A stretch of DNA of 64,000 bases from contig JAEWJK010000017.1 in the NCBI GenBank assembly GCA_023386555.1, forward strand, positions 62,001 to 126,000, written 5' to 3'. This DNA comes from Bacteroidota bacterium (GTDB lineage: Bacteria; Bacteroidota; Bacteroidia; Chitinophagales; Chitinophagaceae). The notes under the pieces were generated by a model, which was given only the letters and a program-made list of their open reading frames with translations, was not told the origin of the DNA and did no database searches. The stretch's first letter is position 1; the number at the start of each line of letters is the position of its first letter. Below are positions 53,719 to 63,078 of the stretch, one piece after another. A program made the position numbers and the translations under genes.

Positions 53719-56700
53719 TTGAGTTTCTCAAATCATCTTTCAATACTAAAAAGCACCTGCTGATTGCTGCAGTATGGATGTTTGTTATCTCATTTTTAGT
53801 AAGCAGTTTTTTTTCTTATCGTACATCAATCAATAGGGCCAAAAACCAGGTAGAAGAACATCTTCAGGAAAACCAGGAAGCTTTTCATGATCTGTTGAAC
53901 GATACGATACTACTTCACCAGCTTCACACGAATACACTGAATAGAGATACAAGACCTGGTGTGTATGATGAGCCTTTCGGAATGTTTATTTATACAAGAA
54001 ATGATCTCGGTAATCCAATACTCACTTTCTGGAATAGTCATGAAGTGGAACCCAACATCACTGATGTAAACAGGAAAGATGGAAGTGTTTTAGTAAAATA
54101 CCAGAATGGATTTTTTGTTTTAGAGAAGCATACAGTTATTGTAAGAAGTCAAAAGTTGATCACTATCGCTTTGTTTCCGATCAAGTGGGATTACTTCCTG
54201 GAGAATCGTTACCTCAATTCTGAATTTGCTGCATTAAAAGGTGCAGGTAAGTTGTATAATGTTTCTGCGTCGGTAAAAAATAATGCCGTTAAAGATGTTC
54301 ATGGTAAACCTGTATTTTCTTTAGAGAATACGGAAAATAAAAGCATACACCGTTATGATAACTTTTCTATTGTTCTCTGGATATTAGGCACATTGTTCCT
54401 GTTCTTTTACATCAATGCAGTAGCCAATAATATTTTCAAAGAGAAAGGTCTCTTACGATCTGTTTTGTTTATTGCCTCTATCATTGTTATATATAGATTA
54501 ATAACAATCTTCATTCCTTTTCCCTTCGATTTTAAGAAGCTGGAACTTTTCGATTCGTCCATCTATGCATCATCTGCCATATTGCCCTCATTAGGTGATT
54601 TGCTCCTAAACAGTTTGTTGATTTTCTGGATAGTGATCTTTATCAAAACTCATTTTCTCAGCCGATCTCAATTACCTTTCAAAGTATCCGAAAGGCAAAG
54701 CTGGATGTTAAATGGAATCATTTCTGCCATACTTATTCTAGCAGCTTTTTTATTAGCAGATATTGTACAAAGCCTGGTGGAAGATTCACAAATATCATTT
54801 GATGTAACCGATTTTTTCAGCCTTAATATATACACGGTAGTATCGTTCTTTATACTCACCTTACTGCTTTTATCTTTCTATCATGCCAGTCATATCTTAC
54901 TGCACTTGTCAAACCTTTTACCTTCCATTGATTTCAGTTATCGTTTGCTGATGTCAGGTATGATTGGTTTGCTGGTACTTGTATTTAGTCCATTCGATAC
55001 TGCCAACAGTATTAATGTAATTGTATTAGCCTGGCTCATCATCTATCTTTTCATATTGAACAAAAGACAGCAGGATTGGCGAAGACCGATCATGAGATCA
55101 TCTATGTTCATTTTCTGGATCATGTTTTTTTCTTTATCGGTCACTTCTATTTTGGTATACCAAACCAGACGAACAGAAAAAGAAGAGAGAAGAGTTACAG
55201 CAGAAAGACTGGCTATTCAAACAGATCCTTCCGGTGAGAATCTCATGGGTATTGCCATCACTAATCTGGAGAACAAATGGCTGGCTGAAAACTATCATCG
55301 TTTTAGTTTGGAGAATGCGAATAAGTTTTTAAAAGATAGCTTGATCACAGAAAACTTCGCAGGTTATTTAAACAAATTCGATACAAGAATTTATACCTAC
55401 GATAGCCTGTTTCATCCGTTACATAATGAAGATTCTACTACTTACCCCATAATCAAATCACTCATACAAACCAGTGCACAACCTACACGAACTGAAGGGT
55501 TATATTATTATGACAAAAATGGTCCCGATAGGTTCACATTTTTTTTAGAGAAAGAAGTAAAAGCTAAACAAGGACATATCACCGGTTATTTATTCATTGT
55601 TGCAAAGCCAAAGCGGTATAAAAGTGAAGCTTTGTACCCGGAATTATTCAGTCAGTCTGTAGATGGTTCTTCGGAGATAAATTCTAATTACGCCTATGCT
55701 ATTTATAACAATGGTAAACTTATTAATAGCTATAATGATTTTAATTTCTCAAGGCAACTTTCAGCCAGGCAAATACCGGTTCTGGAAATGGAATGGCGTG
55801 AAGTAAATGGCCGTTCAGAGTTGTGGTATAAAGCAGCAAGCAATAAGATCATTGTGGTGGTGAAGAAAAACTCAACTTCAATAGAAGCAGTAACACTTTT
55901 TGCTTATTTCTTTTTCTCTTTCCTGTTCATTGTATTGTTGTTTCATGCAGGCAGGTTTTTAATACGATCTAATCTTGATTGGAATGTACTTCGTAAAGCA
56001 GCATCATTATCTATCAGGAACCAGATACATCTCACCATCATATTCATCAGCTTGTTTTCATTTATCATTATTGGTATCGCCACTATTTCATTTTTTGTAG
56101 TAAGATTCAATAAAGCTAACAACGAACGATTGGGTAGAACTATACAGGTAATGGCAAATGAAATGGAATCGAGGATCAATGAGATCAGAGTATCTGACGA
56201 CCAGATATCATTGAACGATCTTGGTTTGAGCAGTGAGTTGGATAAAGTACTTGCTGAAGTATCAGACATTCATAACGTGGATGTAAATTTTTATGATGGA
56301 CAGGGAAGCCTTCGGTTGTCAACTATTCCTTATCTGTACAACAAAGGTATTATGAACAGGAAGATGAATCCTGTTGCCTTCTTTGAAATGAATCATAACA
56401 GGAGAGCTGAGTGGTTACAGAAAGAATCTGTCGGTAACTTTTCATACCTGAGCATTTATATTCCGATAAAAGATGAAAGCCAGCAGACATTTGCTTATTT
56501 GAATATTCCTTATCTCAATTCACAGAGAGAATTGAATGAAGAGATATCAAATTTTCTCGTAACACTTATCAATCTGAATGCGTTTATATTTTTGTTAGCC
56601 GGTGCAATTGCATTTTTTCTGGCCAATAAGATCACTTCTTCTTTTAATATTCTTACTACGAAAATGCGAGAAGTAAATCTTGGTCGTGTGAATGAAGAGA

Positions 56701-57473
56701 TTACGTGGAAGAATCGTGATGAGATCGGTGCTTTGGTGAATGAATACAATACAATGGTTCGAAAACTAGAAGCCAGTGCCGATGCTTTAGCGAAGAGTGA
56801 GAGGGAAGGAGCATGGCGGGAAATGGCAAGACAGGTAGCACATGAAATAAAAAATCCGCTCACACCAATGAAACTGAGTATTCAGCACCTGCAAAGAGCG
56901 ATTGATGCAGGTTCTCCAAATGTGAAAGAACTATCACAAAGAATGGCTGCTACATTGATTGAACAGATAGATCAATTAGCAAAGATTGCTGCCGACTTTT
57001 CTCAGTTTGCCAATATCGGTAACATAAAACCCGAAGTGGTAGATGTTGAACAGGTGCTGCAATCATTGATCGGTTTGTATAGTTCAGATGATAACCTTTC
57101 GTTTGATTTTAATTCATCTGTTCTGCATCCGAAAATATATGCAGATAAAACACAGATCAATCGTCTCTTCACTAACCTTATCAAAAATGCAATTGAAGCA
57201 AGTGATGAGAATGCAATGATCAATATCCATATTAATATCTCGGAAAATGATGGAGATATATTAATTACTGTAAAAGATGAGGGAGCAGGTATTCCTGCAT
57301 CAATGCAGAAGAAGATGTTCTCGCCCAACTTCACTACAAAGTCTTCGGGTACAGGATTAGGACTTGCTATCTGCAAAGCCATTGTAGAAAAAGCAAATGG
57401 TTCTATCTGGTTCGAAACAGAAGAAAGAAAAGGAACTACTTTCTTTGTTTTATTTCCTGCTTACGCTGATTGA
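53715..57473 (+). CDS. NtrY-like multi-span sensor histidine kinase
   Basis: A very large membrane sensor (1252 aa). Its N-terminal part has about ten hydrophobic helices between residues 15 and 470, a periplasmic part (about 490-730), further helices near 735, 790 and 965, a HAMP-like linker, then the dimerisation/phospho-accepting His (MARQVAHEIKNPLTPMKLSIQHLQRAI near 1045) and an ATPase domain (NLIKNAIEASDE, VKDEGAGIPASMQKKMFSP, GTGLGLAICKAIVEKANG). It resembles NtrY. It begins with TTG inside the mazG stop (TTGA); no ATG of equal quality lies before residue 20. A likely partner is the NtrX-like regulator at 43397. Confidence 0.88.
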   Translation: MIEFLKSSFNTKKHLLIAAVWMFVISFLVSSFFSYRTSINRAKNQVEEHLQENQEAFHDLLNDTILLHQLHTNTLNRDTRPGVYDEPFGMFIYTRNDLGNPILTFWNSHEVEPNITDVNRKDGSVLVKYQNGFFVLEKHTVIVRSQKLITIALFPIKWDYFLENRYLNSEFAALKGAGKLYNVSASVKNNAVKDVHGKPVFSLENTENKSIHRYDNFSIVLWILGTLFLFFYINAVANNIFKEKGLLRSVLFIASIIVIYRLITIFIPFPFDFKKLELFDSSIYASSAILPSLGDLLLNSLLIFWIVIFIKTHFLSRSQLPFKVSERQSWMLNGIISAILILAAFLLADIVQSLVEDSQISFDVTDFFSLNIYTVVSFFILTLLLLSFYHASHILLHLSNLLPSIDFSYRLLMSGMIGLLVLVFSPFDTANSINVIVLAWLIIYLFILNKRQQDWRRPIMRSSMFIFWIMFFSLSVTSILVYQTRRTEKEERRVTAERLAIQTDPSGENLMGIAITNLENKWLAENYHRFSLENANKFLKDSLITENFAGYLNKFDTRIYTYDSLFHPLHNEDSTTYPIIKSLIQTSAQPTRTEGLYYYDKNGPDRFTFFLEKEVKAKQGHITGYLFIVAKPKRYKSEALYPELFSQSVDGSSEINSNYAYAIYNNGKLINSYNDFNFSRQLSARQIPVLEMEWREVNGRSELWYKAASNKIIVVVKKNSTSIEAVTLFAYFFFSFLFIVLLFHAGRFLIRSNLDWNVLRKAASLSIRNQIHLTIIFISLFSFIIIGIATISFFVVRFNKANNERLGRTIQVMANEMESRINEIRVSDDQISLNDLGLSSELDKVLAEVSDIHNVDVNFYDGQGSLRLSTIPYLYNKGIMNRKMNPVAFFEMNHNRRAEWLQKESVGNFSYLSIYIPIKDESQQTFAYLNIPYLNSQRELNEEISNFLVTLINLNAFIFLLAGAIAFFLANKITSSFNILTTKMREVNLGRVNEEITWKNRDEIGALVNEYNTMVRKLEASADALAKSEREGAWREMARQVAHEIKNPLTPMKLSIQHLQRAIDAGSPNVKELSQRMAATLIEQIDQLAKIAADFSQFANIGNIKPEVVDVEQVLQSLIGLYSSDDNLSFDFNSSVLHPKIYADKTQINRLFTNLIKNAIEASDENAMINIHINISENDGDILITVKDEGAGIPASMQKKMFSPNFTTKSSGTGLGLAICKAIVEKANGSIWFETEERKGTTFFVLFPAYAD

Positions 57474-57774
57474 TGACACCGGGATCACAAACAAGACACT
57501 AAATTCGAAAAGTGTTGTATTCATGACTGCAAAGCAGTCATCCCTCTGCGACCTTTGCGTTTCGTTGTTTCAACCTGCAACAGTTTTACCCTCTACTGCA
57601 ACCATTTCAACTTTCATCAACAAACAAAATATCTCTGCGTTACCTTCTTTTTTTCCATGAACTGCAAAGCAGTCATCCCTCTGCGACCTTTGCGTTTCGT
57701 TGTTTCAACCTCCAACAGTTTTACCCTCTACTGCAACCATTTCAACTTTCATCAACAAGCAAAATATCTCTGCG
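57474..57774. other. 301-base spacer: 135-bp tandem duplication
   Basis: Bases 57526-57660 and 57661-57795 are near-identical copies starting at CTGCAAAGCAG and ending in ATCTCTGCGTTAC. The second copy extends over the last codons and the stop of the PolX-like gene. They carry CTCTGCGACCTTTGCG words related to those at 44.6 kb. Frames that run along this repeat are not genes. Confidence 0.8.
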
Positions 57775-59466
57775 TTACTTCTTCCTCTTTGCATGTTGCT
57801 CCTCCACCCATTTTTGAAACTCCTTCAAAGGGTAACTACTCAGGTTCTTCTCCTTTGGTAGTCCTGCTTTCTGTGCAGACAACACTCCGTAACGTATATC
57901 ACTAAATCCCTGAATACTATGTGCATCAGGATCAATTGATATCAATACACCTTTCTCCAGTGCATAATCAATATGCCTCCAATCCATGTCCAGTCGTCTT
58001 GGATTTGCGTTCAGCTCAATCACCACATTATTAGCTGCACAGGCATCAATGATCTTCTGATGATCTATTGGGTAACCATTACGGCTCAGCAATAATCTTC
58101 CGGTCATGTGACCAAGAATAGATGTATATGGATTTTCTATTGCCTTTATCAACCGCATCATTGCTTTTTCCTGGTTCATGTATAGATTAGCATGTACAGA
58201 AGCAATTACAAGATCAAATGTTGAAAGAACTTCAGCAGCATAATCAAGACTTCCATCACCCAATATATCCGATTCAATGCTTTTGAATATTTTAAATGGT
58301 GCCAGTTGTTTATTTAGTTTATTTAGTTTATTTAGTTTATCTATCTCTTCATGTTGTCTTATGATCTGTTCTTCTGTTAAACCCTGTGCATAAGCTGCAG
58401 TCTTGGAGTGATCGCTGATCACTAAATATTCCATTCCCATTTTCTGAGCTGCCTTTGCCATGGCTTCAATCGTTTCTACGCCATCACTCCATTTGCTATG
58501 AGTGTGAATGATGCCTTTTATATCTGTTGGCTGAATAATATTAAAAGCACCATTCACCGCTGATGTGATGGACGTTTTATGTTCCCTGTAATAGGAAGGG
58601 ATAGGAGTTAATTTATTATTGGCGAAGATGTCGTCTTCACATCCATACACTGCAGTTTCATAACTGGAAAATTGCTCTCTAAAGCAGGTAAGAAAATCTT
58701 CACTGCAACTCGTTTCAAATAACTTCTTACAGAAATTATTCTTAGCAGTTAAATAAAATCCAAGCTCAACATTTTCTGGTCCTCTGAGTGATAAATAATC
58801 AGCTGCATCATTTTCAACAGTATAAGCCGCACCAAAGAATTGTTTAATAGTATCAGCATTAGCTGTTGTAACCCATTCTACTTTAGTAATTACTTCCAGT
58901 TGTCTTCTCACCTGTCCCGTCAATCCAAATTGATCATCGGGATATTGTTGTTGCAGTTTCTTATCTAACTCCAATGCATAACTTTCTATCTGTGCATATA
59001 AATAGCTGCCGAGTGAGTTCATATAAAACTCTATCGACTCTCTTATTTTCTCCTGTGTTTTTTCTCCAAAACCTTTGTAGCGAGTGAGCCTGTTTTCATT
59101 ACAGGCATATAACAACTCACCGATGTTTTGAATGTCCATTTCCTTCCAAACGGTAGCGATCTTTTTAGGACCAAGTCCTTTTATAGACAGCATCTCTAAT
59201 ATACCGGAAGGTGTTTTTTGAATGTATTCATCAAGAGCAGCCAGCTTACCGGTTTCCAGTACTTCCAGTATTCGTTTACCCATTCTGTCACCAATACCTT
59301 TAATGGAAAATATTTCCTGGGGCTGCATAGTAGCCAGTTCTTTTTCTAACTTATCTATCGTGAATGCGGCAATGGAGTAGCTCTTTGCCCTGAAGCTATC
59401 ATCACCATGTATATCCATCAGTTTGGAAAGAAGAGAGAAGTTCTCCGATATCACATAATTATCCAT
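57775..59466 (-). CDS. PolX/PHP-family protein with a degenerate polymerase site
   Basis: Bacterial PolX architecture (563 aa): N-terminal helix-hairpin-helix region (FSIKGIGDRMGKRILE, LSIKGLGPKKIA, RYKGFGEKTQEKI), a polymerase-beta-like palm, and a C-terminal PHP phosphoesterase (HTHSKWSDGVETIEAM near 320, ISDHSKTA, IESDILGDG, VIASVHANL, GHMTGRLLLSRNG, IDPDAHS), so 3'-5' exonuclease or phosphatase activity is likely. In the palm the usual GSxRRGKE...GDID motif is replaced by GQVRRQLEVITKVEWV (about 181-200), without the metal-binding Asp pair, so polymerase activity is doubtful. LNKLNKLNKQ near 378-387 is a 9-bp tandem-repeat insert. The stop codon lies in a 135-bp tandem repeat. Confidence 0.88.
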   Translation of the reverse strand: MDNYVISENFSLLSKLMDIHGDDSFRAKSYSIAAFTIDKLEKELATMQPQEIFSIKGIGDRMGKRILEVLETGKLAALDEYIQKTPSGILEMLSIKGLGPKKIATVWKEMDIQNIGELLYACNENRLTRYKGFGEKTQEKIRESIEFYMNSLGSYLYAQIESYALELDKKLQQQYPDDQFGLTGQVRRQLEVITKVEWVTTANADTIKQFFGAAYTVENDAADYLSLRGPENVELGFYLTAKNNFCKKLFETSCSEDFLTCFREQFSSYETAVYGCEDDIFANNKLTPIPSYYREHKTSITSAVNGAFNIIQPTDIKGIIHTHSKWSDGVETIEAMAKAAQKMGMEYLVISDHSKTAAYAQGLTEEQIIRQHEEIDKLNKLNKLNKQLAPFKIFKSIESDILGDGSLDYAAEVLSTFDLVIASVHANLYMNQEKAMMRLIKAIENPYTSILGHMTGRLLLSRNGYPIDHQKIIDACAANNVVIELNANPRRLDMDWRHIDYALEKGVLISIDPDAHSIQGFSDIRYGVLSAQKAGLPKEKNLSSYPLKEFQKWVEEQHAKRKK

Positions 59467-59609
59467 GTATCAAATGTAAAGGAAACCATTATGTCACCCT
59501 GAGGCACTTTAAGGGTGCTTTGTAGGATGAATTATTATTTCTCCGTAGACTATGCTTCGAGAGCCTCCCGCATTGTGCGGGACAGGTCAGCATGACAAAT
59601 GGTTATTGC

Positions 59610-60044
59610 TCATAACTTCTTACCATTCCAGGTGAAAATAATTGTTGGTTTGGTTTTGTAATGACGAGGGTTCTTTTCATAAAGCAATTCCATATCTGCC
59701 TGTAACCTTGCAATGGATTTACCTTTTTTTAATGTACGTATCTTACTGGTGCAGCTATTGCTGCCTTCATTCTTCTCAAATTCGTACACGATAGCCGCAT
59801 CTTCAGGTCCCATTACTTGCATGCCATTCTGGTCACTTTTATATTGGTTATAGAAAGCCTCCCTAACCTTATAAGCCTCCTTCCTTGTTGATGCTGCTAC
59901 CTGTGTCATTTCAATATTACTACATGGACCTTTTACCTGTGGTACACGATACAGCCCTACAAACAGATAAGGTTTATCATTTACCTGCGGTTGTATAAAG
60001 CTGGCAGTAATGCAAAGCAGGAGTATTGAAACAATTGTTCTCAT
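59610..60044 (-). CDS. Secreted hypothetical protein (144 aa)
   Basis: Not recognised. The signal peptide is RTIVSILLLCITASFIQPQ. The mature domain has two cysteines (PCSNIE and NSCTSK) that could form a disulfide and ends TIIFTWNGKKL. It is 10 bases from the next minus-strand gene, so they are probably cotranscribed. The spacer on its other side (59480-59600) holds a TGTCA...TGACA repeat of a type I recall as common in Bacteroidota intergenic DNA. Confidence 0.65.
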   Translation of the reverse strand: MRTIVSILLLCITASFIQPQVNDKPYLFVGLYRVPQVKGPCSNIEMTQVAASTRKEAYKVREAFYNQYKSDQNGMQVMGPEDAAIVYEFEKNEGSNSCTSKIRTLKKGKSIARLQADMELLYEKNPRHYKTKPTIIFTWNGKKL

Positions 60045-60054
60045 GTGTTATTTT

Positions 60055-61620
60055 TTAGTAAGCATTGTTACGTATGATCAGCTTCACCTCGGCAACAGGA
60101 TAAAACTGCTTCAGCTGATCCATCTCCAGTTTGAAGTCTCTTCCATATCCGTTTACATCATCTGTAAGCACAGTGGTAACCGGTTTTATGTCTACATAGT
60201 TCATACCTGCTGAAATACCGATGCCCAAACCTTTACCAAAAAAGTATTCCATGCCCAGTGTGGCTCTTGCCATATAACGGGAAGTATTGAAGTATTCTTT
60301 AAACATGGATTCTCCTTCATAATGATTATCGTTTACCAGCTTGTTATAAGGGCTCCAGAGAAAAATGTATTGTACCGATAGCGGCACTTCAAAGCTGCGG
60401 CCTAAATTGCTTTTCTGTTTCTTACCAAAGAATGAATACACCAGTCCGAGCGAAGGCGTATAAAAACGGGTGGCACCCCAATCTCCCCGTTCCAGTTGTG
60501 CACCGGAAGCCGGATCGTATTTTGTATGCGTAGGCAGGTAAAGCCATGTAAATGCCAGTGGTGAGAGCGTGAACTTCAGGTGTTTACCGCCATGCACAAA
60601 GGTGGCTCTAACTTCCTGGTGCGAATAGAACTCGATGGGTTTGGAAAGTGAGGTGCCTTGTGCAGTACCGGCATCTTTGAAGCTGAAACTGCCTGATATC
60701 TCGCTGCGTGCTCCCATCAGCATGAGTACTGCCAGCCCTGCATTATAATTGGCTTTTTCAATGCCTGCATTGGCTTCATTGTACACACCATTTACGTAGG
60801 TATCATTTCTGCCGCAGTAAGTAAAATAATAATTGCAGGCATCCACCACTTTCTCCCAGGCTGCAGCATTGCCTGCTTTTTTTGCCTTGTCATATTCAAT
60901 TCTCACGTACGACCTGTATCCTGAACATACACCCGATTCTGGTTCTGTGGTTTTGGTAGTAGTGGTCGTTCCTGTTGTTCGTTGATAGTAAGGCCATGCC
61001 AGCTCTTTTAGCTTGCCCGGATAATATTCAGGGTATTCCAGGCTGGATAGTTTTTCTATCCTATCAAGGTCAAGCTTAAAATAATCTTCTTCTGCAACGT
61101 CGAGAATATTAAATTGTATAATGATATAGTTCTTCTTGCGATACCGTTCAATAATGTCTTTACGGGCTGCAATGCAATATTCACGTGTTGAATAATAGGT
61201 GTTGTAATTATCGATATTATTGTTGCCAATGGCCCAGCTTTTATTCCATGAAGCCCATTGCACCTGTTGGTATTTCATCTTCACCTGGTTGTAGGGATTC
61301 TCTGCTCTTATATAATGCTCATCTTTGATGATCTTTTCTCTTTTACGGCTTACGGTATTGGTGACGGTTAGCCGCCAATCATCTGCAGTTCTCGGCCGGT
61401 CATCGTAAACATTATATGCCGGGTATTCGTATATATATTGATAGATATAACTTGATATCATGAGTATTTTAGGCTGGTCTGAACCGATCAGTTCTGCTTC
61501 TGCATAATAGAACATGGCATCTCTCTGGTTAGGTGGTACTTCTCTCAGGTTTTGCGCCGAAGCGATGAGGCAGAAGAGCAGTCCTGGTAAGATACATGCA
61601 TGTCGAAACAGGTTAAACAT
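60055..61620 (-). CDS. Secreted hypothetical protein with barrel-like C-terminus (521 aa)
   Basis: Not recognised. Signal peptide (FRHACILPGLLFCLIASAQ), then an N-terminal domain with many Tyr and Asp residues (YIYQYIYEYPAYNVYDDRP), a Thr-rich linker (TTGTTTTTKTTEP near 215), a Cys-containing middle part (CNYYFTYCGRND) and a C-terminal half with alternating hydrophobic residues typical of outer-membrane beta-strands (GMEYFFGKGLGIGISAGMNYVD), ending VKLIIRNN. It may be a surface protein. It is the first gene of a two-gene unit with 59610. Confidence 0.65.
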   Translation of the reverse strand: MFNLFRHACILPGLLFCLIASAQNLREVPPNQRDAMFYYAEAELIGSDQPKILMISSYIYQYIYEYPAYNVYDDRPRTADDWRLTVTNTVSRKREKIIKDEHYIRAENPYNQVKMKYQQVQWASWNKSWAIGNNNIDNYNTYYSTREYCIAARKDIIERYRKKNYIIIQFNILDVAEEDYFKLDLDRIEKLSSLEYPEYYPGKLKELAWPYYQRTTGTTTTTKTTEPESGVCSGYRSYVRIEYDKAKKAGNAAAWEKVVDACNYYFTYCGRNDTYVNGVYNEANAGIEKANYNAGLAVLMLMGARSEISGSFSFKDAGTAQGTSLSKPIEFYSHQEVRATFVHGGKHLKFTLSPLAFTWLYLPTHTKYDPASGAQLERGDWGATRFYTPSLGLVYSFFGKKQKSNLGRSFEVPLSVQYIFLWSPYNKLVNDNHYEGESMFKEYFNTSRYMARATLGMEYFFGKGLGIGISAGMNYVDIKPVTTVLTDDVNGYGRDFKLEMDQLKQFYPVAEVKLIIRNNAY

Positions 61621-62004
61621 ATCTGCTGTTTTTGTATGTATATGATGGGAAAATATTATTTTTTCACTAGGATTCTAACAGAATTTATTGAACAGCTTCA
61701 ATAAATACCAGTTTAATGGTAGTGTATGAACACAGACTATTATATGAACCCGGAATGGAAACCAGGTAAGCCACCACGAAAGTTGTAATACGCTTTTTTG
61801 CTTTATTTTTACGATGATGCATATCTTTCCCCGTACCTATAATACTACGTGACACGGAAGTGCCCGAAGTGTCAAAGGTTGGTTTGGATGTAAAACGAGT
61901 TTAACAATGCATTCAGTTTCCGAGAGCCTGGGACTAACAACCGCTTCGTGAGGTCATCATTCTTGATTCACTTGCTGTAACATGTGCTGATCATTCCTAA
62001 CTTT
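61621..62004. other. 384-base spacer, no clear features
   Basis: I see no gene, tRNA or strong hairpin. ACGTGACACGGAAGTGCCCG (61849-61868) weakly recalls the 19-bp element at 36 and 50 kb. The in-frame GTG at 61984 that could extend the DinB frame has no support. Confidence 0.4.
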
Positions 62005-62529
62005 ATGCAAAACCAGGTTATGTTGTTAGAAGCACTGAAATCAGAATTTGAACACGAGGTATACAGCACCCGTAAATTATTACAGGCTGTTCCTGCAAAA
62101 GACATAAGGTTTAAGCCTTCTCTCATTTCTTGGACGATGGGTGAGCTGTCGCAACATATCGCTACCATCTATTACTGGTATGTGGGCACACTCACACAAG
62201 ATGTATATGATATGGCCGCCGATACTTTTGAAAGGGGTGATGTGACAGATATTGATGCCACCATTGCATTGTTCGAAAAAAATGTAGCGAAAGCCCGTGA
62301 GGCCCTTGCATCTGTAACCGAGGCATCACTGGCTACACCATGGACAATGAAGATAGGCGACAAAACAGTGTTGGGCCCAATGCCAAGGGGTGTAGTAGCA
62401 AGGGGTTTTTTGTTCAACCATATTTATCACCATAGGGGAGAACTTGTAGTGTACCTACGAGCGACGGGCAATAAAGTACCGGGCATGTATGGACCAACAT
62501 ATGAAGAGAGCCTGGGTGCAGGTAAGTGA
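62005..62529 (+). CDS. DinB-family protein
   Basis: Four-helix-bundle, metal-binding DinB/YfiT superfamily. Putative metal-ligand histidines lie in MGELSQHIATIYYWY near residue 48 and NHIYHHRGELVVYLRATG near 140-146. 174 aa from the ATG at 62005. Members include thiol transferases and stress proteins, so the reaction here is open. No operon partner. Confidence 0.85.
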   Translation: MQNQVMLLEALKSEFEHEVYSTRKLLQAVPAKDIRFKPSLISWTMGELSQHIATIYYWYVGTLTQDVYDMAADTFERGDVTDIDATIALFEKNVAKAREALASVTEASLATPWTMKIGDKTVLGPMPRGVVARGFLFNHIYHHRGELVVYLRATGNKVPGMYGPTYEESLGAGK

Positions 62530-62581
62530 CATAGCATTTTAGTGTTCCACAGTTTCTTGCTGATTACAAGCCAGAAGTGAG

Positions 62582-62690
62582 TGGAACACCTTAAAAATAT
62601 CAGGCTCTATGCCATCATGTATAAGGAGAGTATGAAGGGACTATGAATGAAGACGCAATGGACGTACAACAGGCGATGCAATTGATATGA
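62582..62690 (+). repeat. Mini-ORF repeat element, plus-strand copy
   Basis: Aligns with the minus-strand copy at 20187-20280, about 85 percent by eye over the central 60 bases. A 9-codon frame (MYKESMKGL, 62617-62646) ends at a TGA that overlaps an ATG beginning a second frame (MNEDAMDVQQ). The other copy reads MYDETMKGL and MTQDAMDLQQ. The changes are mostly conservative. Confidence 0.5.
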
Positions 62691-62756
62691 TAAGCATCGA
62701 ACGACTTTGCTGATAACCACGATAATGCATTCTCCCTGATCAAACTCTCCAGGTAA

Positions 62757-62939
62757 TCAGCCCCTGCTTAAAGCCTCTTCAATATCTTTCCGCATCGGCC
62801 CGTATGTCCTGATGGCTTCCAACACCTGCTCATGTGTTTTACCCGGAAACTTCTGGTGTACATACTCCACTTCTGAAGGGTCGTTGATGTCTACACGAAT
62901 ATCATCCTGCTTGCCTGTGTTGTTTTTATTGTCTGACAT
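62757..62939 (-). CDS. DUF3606 small protein
   Basis: A 60-residue DUF3606 protein: KQDDIRVDINDPSEVEYVHQKF, then a helix (THEQVLEAIRTYGPM) and RKDIEEAL at the end. Family members often lie near stress genes, but the function is unknown. Single gene. Confidence 0.85.
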   Translation of the reverse strand: MSDNKNNTGKQDDIRVDINDPSEVEYVHQKFPGKTHEQVLEAIRTYGPMRKDIEEALSRG

Positions 62940-63078
62940 AACTAAGAGTTTTGCCTACCAGCCACCAAAACAATACCAGTGAGCAAATACAGCGTATTTA
63001 CTTTGCTGCGCATAATGGCAGATCATTTATACAACCTGCCTGCGGAAGTAAGACTTTTATCGTTAGCAATGGTCCAGT

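Noticed and set aside
57526..57795. CRISPR array
   Set aside because: Two long direct copies with no regular short repeats or unique spacers and no cas genes; it is a tandem duplication. The same applies at 40696-41047.
57555..57905. 116-aa plus-strand frame with two repeats of RFVVST(C/S)NSFTLYCNHFNFH
   Set aside because: It is a translation of the 135-bp tandem duplication and then runs antisense into the PolX-like gene.
62617..62700. Recoding of the shared TGA (readthrough joining the mini-ORFs)
   Set aside because: Both copies have the TGA and no hairpin or SECIS-like signal follows; an ATGA overlap explains the arrangement more simply.
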